Positions 1 through 6,315 of a stretch of 13,727 nt of DNA are shown piece by piece. This DNA is from Desulfobacteraceae bacterium (lineage in GTDB: Bacteria; Desulfobacterota; Desulfobulbia; Desulfobulbales; Desulfobulbaceae). A model generated the notes under the pieces. It was not told where the DNA came from, did no database searches, and saw only the letters and a list, made by a program, of their open reading frames with translations. How positions within the stretch are numbered: the first letter of the stretch is position 1; the number at the start of each line of letters is the position of its first letter. The DNA is taken from positions 1 through 13,727 of the forward strand of contig JALHJD010000053.1 in NCBI GenBank assembly GCA_022837185.1, written 5' to 3'. Both the position numbers and the translations under genes were made by a program.

Positions 1-350
1 GTTTCCTGCCGTATTTTGCATTCTTCGGTGAGTATATCAATAATCCGGATCCGGATGACGAAAATGAAGGATATCTCGCCGGGCTGAAGTTCGGTCACAA
101 GAAGGTCGCAGCTTTCGGCCAATGGCAGGTGAAGTATTCCTACCGGCATATCGAAACGGACTCCTGGCTCGACATCTTTCCCGATTCAGCCTTCTTCGGC
201 GGAGCAACCAACGCGAAAGGGCATGAGGGCATTTTCATCTTCGGTCTCAACAAATATGTCGACCTGACGGTTGATTACTATGCCACCGAAGAAATCGAGG
301 GCGACATATCGCAGAATGTCCTCCAGATGGATGTGAATGTGAAGTTCTGA
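1..350 (+). CDS. putative outer-membrane porin, C-terminal fragment (5' end outside the window)
   Basis: The reading frame is open from base 3 (first full codon) to the TGA at 348-350, giving about 115 residues. The pattern is amphipathic beta-strands alternating with charged turns. It contains YSYRHIETDSWLDIFPDSAFFGG followed by GHEGIFIFGLNKYVDLTVDYY (shown in pieces), and it ends in ...LQMDVNVKF with a terminal Phe, the usual C-terminal signature of beta-barrel outer-membrane proteins. The arrangement of a DSxFxGG turn, a shared-glycine strand and a final DxxxKF strand matches the C-terminal end of the 'putative porin' (Porin_5-like) family as I remember it. The role would be a diffusion channel in the outer membrane. 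Substrate cannot be told. A hairpin terminator follows at once, so this is the last gene of its transcript. Confidence 0.7.
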   Translation, partial: FLPYFAFFGEYINNPDPDDENEGYLAGLKFGHKKVAAFGQWQVKYSYRHIETDSWLDIFPDSAFFGGATNAKGHEGIFIFGLNKYVDLTVDYYATEEIEGDISQNVLQMDVNVKF

Positions 351-373
351 TGAAATCGCTTCCCGTTGTCCAG

Positions 374-416
374 GGGCGATGCAGGTTTTTGCTTCGTATC
401 GCCCTGTTTATTTTTT
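374..416 (+). terminator. probable Rho-independent terminator after the porin gene
   Basis: GGGCGAT (374-380) pairs with ATCGCCC (398-404) and is followed by TGTTTATTTTTT. It lies 24 bases after the porin stop codon and just before the ribosome binding site of the cytochrome gene. Confidence 0.6.
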
Positions 417-430
417 ACAAGGAGGAAAAA

Positions 431-1900
431 ATGAAAATGATGCAGGCAGGTTTGGCCATGCTATTCATCCTGGCGCTTTCCGGTACGGCCTGTGCGGCCT
501 ATCACCACATGGGGGAATTTGATTCCGACAGCTTTCTCGCTGTTTATCCCGAGATGGCCGGGACCAAACTTGACAGTTGCACTCTCTGTCACAGCGGCGG
601 ACAGTACCAGAATGCAAAGGGTGTTTGGGTTGTTCTCGGCAGCTGCCAGTGGTGCCATTACACATATGGATATGATGCCAGCGGCGAAATCGATGAAACC
701 ATGAACCAGTATGGCAGGGACTTCAGGGATGCCGGACGCAACGTGGGCGCCGTTGCCGTTATAGAACAGATAGACTCCGACGGGGACGGGTTTGTCAACA
801 TTGACGAGATCGCCGCCATCAGGTATCCCGGCGATAGCAACGATGATCCCACCAAAGTACCGGCACCCTACCGCATCTATACCAGGGAACTACTTGAAAC
901 CCTGCCTCAGCACATCCAATTCATGCTGATGAATACCCACAAGTCCGACGACTTCTATGCCGAGTACACCGGTGTGCCGATGGAGACCCTGCTCCAGAAT
1001 GCCGGGATTCTGGACAATGCGACCGGCATTCAGGTCTATGCGGCCGACGGTTGGGCCCAGTACCATCCGCTCACGCCCGATCCCGACCCTCTTCTGTACC
1101 ATGTCTCTGGATCCTATCCTCCGGCACCCTACTATTATGATGCGGAAGCGGACATCTCCCTGAATCCTCTGTACGGTTGGTGCGATTACAGTGCAACATC
1201 CAATGCCGGCCGCGCGCACGGCGACGCAATTGTAAACATCAATGGCCTCAGAATGATCCTGGCTGTCACGAGAGACGGTGACTATCTGGATACCGGCCAA
1301 CTGGGCACGGACAACAAACTTGACGGGGAAGGCCCGTTCAGGGTGGTGCCGCCCCAGAAAATCCCCGGTCCGCCGGACCAGAGATCAACTTCCGGCGTGC
1401 AGGATGTCATCTGGCCCTTTGATAACACGGCGGATCATAATGCCGGATATTCCAGCCGAACCGTGACCATGGTCAAGGTCGAGCCGCTGCCCGAAGGGAC
1501 GACGGACATCGACATTCTGGAGGCCGGCTGGGACTTCGTCGATGAGAACAGGATCATGGTGTACGGCGCCATCGACCCCATTCCCAACGTCCTGGAAAAA
1601 CTGGACGAACTGATTGCAGATGTCCGGGTGCTGGAGGACGAAGCCTTTAAAAACGAAGTATTCAAGCTGAAACTGGAGGAACAGGCTGCAATCGCGCTGA
1701 AGCTTGCGCAAAAGGGCGCGTACAAGGCCGCCTTGAATAAGATGAGCAATGTCATCATGCAAAGAATGGACGGCTGCGTTGCTGACGGCTCGGTTGCAAG
1801 CGATGACTGGCTCACCGTTTGCGAGAGTCAGAAAAGGCTGTACTGGCAGGTTCGTGAAATTGCCGTTCTGACCGAAATCGCCGCCTCGGAGCAGTATTGA
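431..1900 (+). CDS. secreted diheme c-type cytochrome of the GEGP-motif type
   Basis: The product is 489 residues. ATG 431 is chosen over the more upstream ATG at 350 because AAGGAGG sits at 419-425 and because translation from 431 starts with a clean signal peptide (hydrophobic 8-18, likely cleavage after the ACA at 20-22). Two haem-binding motifs are visible, CTLCH (50-54) and CQWCH (72-76). An EF-hand-like DSDGDG loop follows at 115-120. The central part (about 150-310) has YTGVPMETLLQNAGI and a VYAADGW stretch, resembling the molybdopterin-binding (sulfite-oxidase-like) fold, and contains LDGEGPF with GEGP at 299-302. This is the hallmark of proteins annotated as GEGP motif-containing diheme proteins. 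The C-terminal 100 residues are helical. The cytochrome is periplasmic, presumably for electron transfer. Partner and substrate are unknown. The conserved Cys that ligates molybdenum in true sulfite oxidases is not evident. Confidence 0.75.
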   Translation: MKMMQAGLAMLFILALSGTACAAYHHMGEFDSDSFLAVYPEMAGTKLDSCTLCHSGGQYQNAKGVWVVLGSCQWCHYTYGYDASGEIDETMNQYGRDFRDAGRNVGAVAVIEQIDSDGDGFVNIDEIAAIRYPGDSNDDPTKVPAPYRIYTRELLETLPQHIQFMLMNTHKSDDFYAEYTGVPMETLLQNAGILDNATGIQVYAADGWAQYHPLTPDPDPLLYHVSGSYPPAPYYYDAEADISLNPLYGWCDYSATSNAGRAHGDAIVNINGLRMILAVTRDGDYLDTGQLGTDNKLDGEGPFRVVPPQKIPGPPDQRSTSGVQDVIWPFDNTADHNAGYSSRTVTMVKVEPLPEGTTDIDILEAGWDFVDENRIMVYGAIDPIPNVLEKLDELIADVRVLEDEAFKNEVFKLKLEEQAAIALKLAQKGAYKAALNKMSNVIMQRMDGCVADGSVASDDWLTVCESQKRLYWQVREIAVLTEIAASEQY

Positions 1901-1953
1901 ATCACCCCTGTGGTTGTGCGGACACCATCGTTTCGAGGTCAAGGAGGAAGGCG

Positions 1954-2706
1954 ATGAAGTATTTAGTTGCTGTAGATGATACCGATATGCCCGGAACATC
2001 GGGAACCGGAAAGCTTGTTCAGGAGCTGTGCGGAATTTTACAAGATACCGGTTGGGGGGTCAGTTCCCCTGTTTCAAGGCATCAGTTATACGTGCACGAT
2101 GCTATTCCGTTTACATCGCATAACAGCGCCATGTGTGTGCAAGTGGACCTGTTCGATGCCGGAAAGGAGGATCTTGTTGCTTATCTTGGCGGTTTTTTGG
2201 AAAAACAGGCTGCCCATGGCTCTGATCCCGGCCTTTGCGTAGCGGAACTGGGCAGCGAGCTGGATAGGTCCCTGTTGATCGAATTCGGAATCAAGGCCAA
2301 ATCGGAGATCGTTTTCAAGGCCGACGCTTACAACATTGCTGAAAAAACAGGAATCCATCTTTCCGAGCATGGCGGAACGGGGCTGGGGGTAATCGGGGCA
2401 GTAGCCGGCATGGGGCTTTGTCTTGCCGGCAATGATGGTCGATATCGGGGATGGTATGATTTCGGCAAGGCGGGTGATGTTGTCCCCGCGGGCTTGCTCA
2501 AAACTCTCGGTTTTGACGGCCAGATCATTACCGTAGCGGGTGACGTACTCGACCCCGGTGAGCCGCTGATGATCGCATCCGAAAAAACAAAGGCTGTCCG
2601 GAAAAACGGCCGGCCGGTTATCCTGGCACGCGACTGCAATGGCGTTGGCGGAAAAGGGCAGGCAAGGTACCGAACGTTGACCAGTCAGGAAGCAAAAACC
2701 TATTAG
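1954..2706 (+). CDS. TiaS-like protein (DDTD kinase-type domain plus ferredoxin-like domain)
   Basis: The product is 250 residues. ATG 1954 is used because AAGGAGG is at 1941-1947; an upstream ATG at 1897 overlaps the previous stop and has no ribosome binding site. The N-terminus MKYLVAVDDTDMPGTSGTGK carries the DDTD signature of the catalytic domain of archaeal TiaS (tRNA-Ile2 agmatidine synthase). Further on, HGGTGLGVIGAVAGMG resembles the GRGLIGALAAIG stretch of the TiaS ferredoxin-like domain. The OB-fold and zinc ribbon that hold tRNA in archaeal TiaS are absent. Bacteria normally modify this tRNA with TilS, so a tRNA role is not to be assumed; an ATP-dependent phosphoryl or adenylyl transfer to a small molecule is one inference. 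It lies 53 bases after the cytochrome gene and may be co-transcribed with it. The family call is by motif memory only. Confidence 0.55.
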   Translation: MKYLVAVDDTDMPGTSGTGKLVQELCGILQDTGWGVSSPVSRHQLYVHDAIPFTSHNSAMCVQVDLFDAGKEDLVAYLGGFLEKQAAHGSDPGLCVAELGSELDRSLLIEFGIKAKSEIVFKADAYNIAEKTGIHLSEHGGTGLGVIGAVAGMGLCLAGNDGRYRGWYDFGKAGDVVPAGLLKTLGFDGQIITVAGDVLDPGEPLMIASEKTKAVRKNGRPVILARDCNGVGGKGQARYRTLTSQEAKTY

Positions 2707-2743
2707 CGCCCCGGAATGGCGCGCGATTCGTTCGGGAGAAAAC

Positions 2744-2773
2744 CCTGGAATTCGTCCTGGAATCGAATATAAT
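2744..2773 (+). promoter_or_regulatory. candidate promoter and direct-repeat operator of the MoSto gene
   Basis: A perfect TATAAT lies at 2768-2773. Just upstream, the 8-mer CCTGGAAT occurs twice in the same orientation with a 12-bp period (2744-2751 and 2756-2763). The hexamer 17 bp upstream of the -10 (CTGGAA) is a poor -35, which suggests the promoter needs an activator bound at the repeats. The repeats are seen directly; the regulatory role is inferred. Confidence 0.4.
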
Positions 2774-2845
2774 GGAGACCATGCGCCCGCAATGTAGCAG
2801 GCAGAATTCATTGAAAGGACATTATTCCCGGCTCCAGGAGGAAAT

Positions 2846-3694
2846 ATGGCAAAACTGATTAAAGAGGAAGAGGGCAAGGGCAGGCTGCATATCGACTCAC
2901 CGATGATGGGGGAATCGCTCGTCAGCAAGGAGTTCCTGAAAACCACCGAAGCCTGTGAGTATTTCAGGATGCATCCGGATATCAACGTGCTGAAAATAGG
3001 CGGCCAGAGCATCATGGACAGGGGGGCGAAGGCCATCCTTCCCATCGTTGACGAACTGATACAGCTCAAGGACGAGTATAAACTTCTCATCATGACCGGC
3101 GGCGGCACTCGGGCCCGGCATGTCTACAACATCGGGGTCGACCTTGGCATGCCCACCGGCGTTCTTTCGAAACTGGGAGACAAGGTGTCCTGGCAGAACG
3201 CTGAAATGCTCTCGGTGCTCCTGGCCAAACACGGCGGGGTGAAAATAGGTCATGGTGACAATCTGGAGCAGTTGACGATGTTCTGCCGACAGGGATATCT
3301 GCCCATCACCTACGGTATCCCGCCGTACGGGTTCTTTGAGCACCCGGCGGAGTTCGGTTCCATACCCCCGCATCGGACCGACTGCGGCGCGTTTCTTCTG
3401 GCCGAGAATATCGGTGCAAGGAGTCTGATTTATCTCAAAGATGAAACCGGCCTCTATGAAAAGGATCCCAAGAAGGCGGGCAAGAAAGCTGAATTGCAAT
3501 TTTTCAACAGAATTTCCGTGGACGAACTGATGGCGCTGGACCTTGACGACCTGATCATCGAGCGGCCGATACTCAAGATGCTGAAACAGGCCAAGTGTTT
3601 GAAAGAACTTCAGATCATCGATGCCCTCAACCGGCCGGAATTGATCCGTCAGGCCCTTGAAGGGAAACAGGTCGGGACCGTAATCCACAAGTAA
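2846..3694 (+). CDS. molybdenum storage protein (MoSto) subunit homologue, amino acid kinase fold
   Basis: The product is 282 residues, with ribosome binding site AGGAGG at 2836-2841. MoSto of Azotobacter is a hexamer of MosA and MosB subunits that uses ATP to pack molybdate or tungstate into polynuclear oxide clusters. Visible motifs match both subunits: VLKIGGQSIMDRG (48-60, nucleotide-binding glycine loop), LLIMTGGGTRARH (80-92), SIPPHRTDCGAFLLAE (172-187), IYLKDETGLYEKDP (195-208), and a C-terminal LEGKQVGTVI (271-280). The KIGGQS and KDExGLY stretches are nearest to MosB, while MDRGAKAILPIVDE resembles MosA. The first 45 residues differ from both. Uridylate kinase and other amino acid kinases share the fold but lack the GTRARH and IPPHRTD segments. 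Only one subunit gene is present here. Nearby mop, tunR and MOT1 genes support a molybdenum role. Confidence 0.8.
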   Translation: MAKLIKEEEGKGRLHIDSPMMGESLVSKEFLKTTEACEYFRMHPDINVLKIGGQSIMDRGAKAILPIVDELIQLKDEYKLLIMTGGGTRARHVYNIGVDLGMPTGVLSKLGDKVSWQNAEMLSVLLAKHGGVKIGHGDNLEQLTMFCRQGYLPITYGIPPYGFFEHPAEFGSIPPHRTDCGAFLLAENIGARSLIYLKDETGLYEKDPKKAGKKAELQFFNRISVDELMALDLDDLIIERPILKMLKQAKCLKELQIIDALNRPELIRQALEGKQVGTVIHK

Positions 3695-3735
3695 GCAAAA
3701 AGAAACGGCAGTATCTTCAGAGAAGATACTGCCGT
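3694..3735 (-). terminator. strong terminator between convergent genes
   Basis: A perfect 14-bp stem (ACGGCAGTATCTTC at 3705-3718 and its complement at 3722-3735) encloses a 3-base loop. On the minus strand it is followed by TTTCTTTTTG, so it terminates the small gene ending at 3740. On the plus strand there is no T-run, but the stem may still halt transcripts from the MoSto gene. Confidence 0.8.
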
Positions 3736-3739
3736 AGGT

Positions 3740-3952
3740 TCAGCCTCTGGACCCGTCCTTTTTGCCGGTACCGTGGGCGGGCAGATAAATGACCTGAGCG
3801 CCGGTTTCAGCCGCGATTGCTTCAAGCTCGTTTTTCCGCATATGATCCGCATACACTTTCAGATCGCCTCCGATTACTCCGACAACTCGAAACCGCGGTT
3901 TTTTTTCGCCTTGCCCGATTTTCCTTCTTTCCCGAACAAATATCTTGCTCAT
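3740..3952 (-). CDS. small basic protein of unknown function, likely target of the divergent PadR regulator
   Basis: The product is 70 residues. ATG at 3952 is chosen for the CGGAGG ribosome binding site 6 bases upstream; the frame continues further up without another good start. The N-terminus is strongly basic (KIFVRERRKIGQGEKKPRFR). The core, FRVVGVIGGDLKVYADH then a helix MRKNELEAIAAETG then AQVIYLP, predicts a beta-beta-alpha-beta arrangement. There is no Cys, signal peptide or membrane segment, so it should be cytosolic. Codon choice, ribosome binding site, consensus promoter and terminator all show a real gene. It is transcribed divergently from a PadR gene, whose probable operator lies inside its promoter. 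I do not recognise the family. A nucleic-acid or ligand-binding accessory role is possible but unproven. Confidence 0.75.
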   Translation of the reverse strand: MSKIFVRERRKIGQGEKKPRFRVVGVIGGDLKVYADHMRKNELEAIAAETGAQVIYLPAHGTGKKDGSRG

Positions 3953-3979
3953 GATGTGCCTCCGAGGTTGAATTGGCTT

Positions 3980-4002
3980 GAATGCATTTGGCGGGTGCAT
4001 TC
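3980..4002. repeat. 7-bp inverted repeat in the leader of the small gene
   Basis: GAATGCA (3980-3986) and TGCATTC (3996-4002) are exact inverted repeats separated by 9 bases. They lie between the -10 box and the start codon of the 70-residue gene. The repeat could be a second operator or a leader hairpin; no function is demonstrated. Confidence 0.4.
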
Positions 4003-4015
4003 CATTTCTGAAAAT

Positions 4016-4044
4016 ATTATATATCCTTAAAGGATATATGTCAA
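4016..4044 (-). promoter_or_regulatory. consensus sigma-70 promoter of the 70-residue gene
   Basis: Read on the minus strand, TTGACA (4044-4039) is separated by exactly 17 bp from TATAAT (4021-4016). Both hexamers are perfect. A promoter this strong would need a repressor, and a palindrome fills the spacer. Confidence 0.8.
4019..4039. promoter_or_regulatory. 21-bp palindromic operator, probably for PadR
   Basis: ATATATCCTT (4019-4028), a central A (4029) and AAGGATATAT (4030-4039) form a perfect palindrome. It occupies the -35/-10 spacer of the divergent gene and ends 16 bp before the PadR start codon. PadR proteins typically bind AT-rich palindromes in such divergent regions and repress both genes. 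The TATAT half-sites also faintly resemble ModE sites, but no ModE-type helix-turn-helix gene is present here. Confidence 0.7.
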
Positions 4045-4054
4045 CGAGGTATTT

Positions 4055-4432
4055 ATGGAAGAAAAGAATATGCCTGGGTCAGGGCGGCAGGAACGGTATA
4101 TCCAGGCATCGATCCTCCTGGGATTATATGCAGGGCCTTCGTACGGCTATGAGTTGATCAACGTGATTCAACAGTACGGATTCATCGAAGGGGCTGCGCC
4201 GCCGGGAATGATTTACCGGCATCTGCGGCAAATGGAGGAGGACAATCTGGTCCGGTCGGAATGGGAAACCCCGGAAAGCGGAGCGGCAAAACGGATCTAT
4301 ACGATAACCGAGGAAGGCCGGGAGGTGCTGGATCTCTGGGTTCGATTCATGGAGAATCAGGCGGCAAAATTGCTCGACTTTGTCCGGAAGTATCGGACTG
4401 AAGGACCGAAGAAGACAGCAGACGATGAATAA
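4055..4432 (+). CDS. PadR-family transcriptional regulator
   Basis: The product is 125 residues, with GAGG at 4046-4049 ahead of ATG 4055. The winged-helix domain (about 14-95) shows the family pattern: YIQASILLGLYAGPSYGYELI, then PPGMIYRHLRQMEEDNLVRSEW (the recognition helix and start of the wing), then AAKRIYTITEEGREVLDLW. The last 30 residues form the short dimerisation helix expected of subfamily-2 PadR proteins. PadR regulators are dimeric repressors relieved by small ligands or stress signals. The ligand here is unknown. A palindrome sits directly upstream. The gene lies between a MoSto homologue and mop, so a link to metal oxyanions is plausible but inferred. Confidence 0.85.
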   Translation: MEEKNMPGSGRQERYIQASILLGLYAGPSYGYELINVIQQYGFIEGAAPPGMIYRHLRQMEEDNLVRSEWETPESGAAKRIYTITEEGREVLDLWVRFMENQAAKLLDFVRKYRTEGPKKTADDE

Positions 4433-4623
4433 CTCATGCCCTGCCGCACCTCCGCACCTGGACTGAAGAGTGTTCAAAAAAAATGGAGGCTCCTCAGCCG
4501 CCCGGTGGACCAACGGTCCGAGCCGGCCAGGACGTTTCCGCGTTCGGTTGCACGGGATTGATGTCGGGATATTGCCGGCAGGTAATGTCCTTTGTTGATT
4601 TCTCACTGCAAAAGGAGAATGCC
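4433..4623 (+). other. 191-bp leader between the PadR gene and mop, possibly structured
   Basis: No gene is seen. GC-rich self-complementary segments occur: GGACC (4507-4511), loop AAC, GGTCC (4515-4519), extended by GGCTC (4488-4492) with GAGCC (4520-4524) across a bulge. A cis-acting RNA in front of a molybdenum-binding protein gene would make sense, but I cannot match it to the known Moco riboswitch consensus. The ribosome binding site AGGAG of mop is at 4613-4617. Confidence 0.25.
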
Positions 4624-4833
4624 ATGAAATTGAGTGCCAGAAATTTGTTGAAGGGAAAGGTTGTCAAGATCACGCCGGGTGCGGTGAATGCCGAAATCGA
4701 ACTCGAATTGACGGGCGGCCAGAAGATTGTCTCGATCATCACCATCAATTCGGTGAAAAGGCTGGGACTGGAGGTCGGCAAGGAAGCCTATGCAATGGTC
4801 AAGGCTTCAAGCGTGATGATCGCGGTTGATTAA
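4624..4833 (+). CDS. mop: Mop, single-domain molybdenum-pterin (molybdate/tungstate) binding protein
   Basis: The product is 69 residues, the usual size for Mop. ATG 4624 has AGGAG six bases upstream. The complete MOP/TOBE pattern is visible: SARNLLKGKV (4-13), PGAVNAEIEL (18-27), SIITINSVKRLGL (37-49) and AMVKASSVMI (57-66). Known Mop proteins form hexamers that bind about eight oxyanions per hexamer, often Mo or W, and act as cytosolic buffers. The sequence is clearly related to the MOP domains of the convergent TunR gene (shared SIIT/TIITNDS and VKA segments). It lies 191 bp after the PadR gene and may be co-transcribed with it. Confidence 0.92.
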   Translation: MKLSARNLLKGKVVKITPGAVNAEIELELTGGQKIVSIITINSVKRLGLEVGKEAYAMVKASSVMIAVD

Positions 4834-5121
4834 GAGGCTGAAATTATGAGAAACATCGGCTAACCAGCCCACCCCTTCATGGAGAAAGCGGGCGGAGATG
4901 TTCGCCCAGCAGGGTAAGAGTACCGCGGGCAATCTCCCCATGAGCCTCCTTCCCCGCGCAATCCAACCCTTCGCCTGCCCCGGTGCCATTATGTTCTTGG
5001 GCTCCGGGTCAGGCTGTTCATGGATTTTTGCCGTTGCATGTCAGGGTGCCCGGCCGGCGCCAAGTGGCGCCCAAAGGAGGGAAATCAGCTCGATTCCTTG
5101 CCATGGATTGCGGCATGCCTG
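4834..5121. other. 288-bp non-coding gap between convergent mop and tunR genes
   Basis: I see no credible gene. The overlapping ORFs lack ribosome binding sites and protein-like composition. A short hairpin, GGCGCC (5056-5061), loop AAGT, GGCGCC (5066-5071), lies 51 bases beyond the tunR stop and could slow transcription, but no T-run follows on either strand. This stretch may contain undetected terminators or decayed DNA. Confidence 0.4.
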
Positions 5122-6225
5122 TTATTCCGAGAGCAGAACGACCGAATAACTGTTGAACAGCACCCATGCTTCATCACCCTCCGCCAAATCGAGGCGCCGC
5201 GAGCTTTCCGTTGTGACAATCGAACACACCTCGGTGCCGTCCGCAATCCGCACGATATATTCAGTATTGAGTTCGCCCCTGGTGATTGTGTCAACAACGC
5301 CCTTGAACATATTGTCCGCGCTGGACCTGCGGTCATCGCCTCCTTTTTGCACTATGACCCAGGGTGCCTTGACCTCGGCGGTGATCAGTTGGCCTCTTTT
5401 CAGGTTCAGCTTCTTCATGCTGTCGTTGGTGATGATCGTCGTAATCTGTTGTCCGCCCATGGTGACCAACTTGACTCGGGTCTGGATGTCCCCCTTCTGC
5501 ATGGTGTGGATCTTGCCGTAAAACGAATTGCGGGCACTGGTTCGGCGGGCGGACTCTTTTTCCATGAACAACCTCGTAACGTGCTGGATGTCCTCTTCGG
5601 AAAAGGAAAGATGGGATGTGGTCAGGTTGGGAGTGGAATGACCCAGAAGAATCTGGACGGCAGGCAGAGGCATGTTGTTCTGCATCAATTCAACCCCGCG
5701 CGACCGGCGAAGGACTTCCGGCGCTCCAAGGTGTTTCGGTATTCCACAGGCAGCGGCCCGTTCGTAGAATTTGCGCCGGATAAATCCCGGGTCGACGCTG
5801 AGCGTTTTCCGTCTTTGGTCAGGATCATTCATGAGCTCCCTGAGTTCCCGGCTGAAGGATTCGGAAATCTGCACTTTACGCGGGGCGCGGCCCGGATCAT
5901 CCAGCCTGCGGCCGAAGATGATGAAATGATTTGCAAAATCGATGTCCCGTCCCGGATCGAGGCGCAACACCTCGTTCAGCTTTGCCCCCGTGTAACGAAT
6001 GAGCAGGAAAATGAGGAGGATGCGGCGACGGGCCGCGCGCACGTCGGCGCGCGATGCCGCCTCAGACCATTGGCGGAAGGAACGCTCCATTTGATGGAGT
6101 TGGACCGGGTCCAAGAATTTGTCCCGATCCGGTGCGGATATGATCCGGCCGTGACTGCTCCGTTCCCCCATCGACAGTGGCAGGGGGCCAATGCCCGATT
6201 TCTTGACTTGTTTTCCTGTTTTCAT
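5122..6225 (-). CDS. tunR: TunR-family molybdate/tungstate-responsive regulator (recombinase fold plus two MOP domains)
   Basis: The product is 367 residues; ATG 6225 has GAGGG upstream. Residues about 40-220 follow the catalytic domain of XerC/D-like tyrosine recombinases: RYTGAKLNEVLRL (78-89), a middle HFIIFGRRLDDPGRAPRKVQI (100-120, shown in parts), EVLRRSRGVEL (170-180) and VQILLGHSTPNLTT (190-203). Key catalytic residues are missing. Lys82 replaces the first Arg, no His precedes Arg173, and no Tyr follows the GH motif up to residue 230. The C-terminus has two tandem MOP domains (about 233-293 and 306-365). This architecture is that of TunR, described from sulfate-reducing deltaproteobacteria as a transcription factor evolved from recombinases, controlling Mo/W transport genes. 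It diverges from the MOT1 permease gene, its likely target. Confidence 0.88.
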   Translation of the reverse strand: MKTGKQVKKSGIGPLPLSMGERSSHGRIISAPDRDKFLDPVQLHQMERSFRQWSEAASRADVRAARRRILLIFLLIRYTGAKLNEVLRLDPGRDIDFANHFIIFGRRLDDPGRAPRKVQISESFSRELRELMNDPDQRRKTLSVDPGFIRRKFYERAAACGIPKHLGAPEVLRRSRGVELMQNNMPLPAVQILLGHSTPNLTTSHLSFSEEDIQHVTRLFMEKESARRTSARNSFYGKIHTMQKGDIQTRVKLVTMGGQQITTIITNDSMKKLNLKRGQLITAEVKAPWVIVQKGGDDRRSSADNMFKGVVDTITRGELNTEYIVRIADGTEVCSIVTTESSRRLDLAEGDEAWVLFNSYSVVLLSE

Positions 6226-6271
6226 GATCCCTCAACCGGTTACGAATCTTGCAGCATTTTCTTAATTTCGT

Positions 6272-6294
6272 TTGACATCTTTATGGATTGTCAA
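6272..6294. promoter_or_regulatory. inverted repeat between tunR and the permease gene, candidate TunR site
   Basis: TTGACA (6272-6277) and TGTCAA (6289-6294) are exact inverted repeats separated by 11 bp. The right arm overlaps the -35 box of the permease promoter (6288-6293). The geometry of two arms around a short core recalls recombinase-type recognition sites, fitting a regulator with a recombinase fold. The link is inferred. Confidence 0.45.
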
Positions 6295-6315
6295 TAATGT
6301 CACGATAAATAAAAT
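6288..6315 (+). promoter_or_regulatory. sigma-70 promoter of the MOT1 permease gene
   Basis: TTGTCA (6288-6293) and TAAAAT (6310-6315) each match the consensus hexamer at five of six positions, with a 16-bp spacer. Downstream, in the leader, CTGTTC (6324-6329) and GAACAG (6338-6343) form a short hairpin or second operator. Confidence 0.5.

Noticed and set aside
2086..3108. Minus-strand open frame of 340 residues
   Set aside because: It runs antisense across the TiaS-like gene, the promoter region and the MoSto gene, and has no coding features.
4484..4600. Possible molybdenum-cofactor riboswitch ahead of mop
   Set aside because: Some stems can be drawn, but the known conserved core could not be identified by eye. 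A covariance-model search would decide.
5072..5156. AAAGGAGGG followed by a 17-codon frame at 5103
   Set aside because: The spacing to the ATG is over 20 bases and the frame overlaps the end of tunR.
5020..6297. Long plus-strand open frame opposite tunR
   Set aside because: It is antisense to a gene with clear domain matches, has no ribosome binding site, and its translation is low-complexity and rich in His, Arg and Gly.
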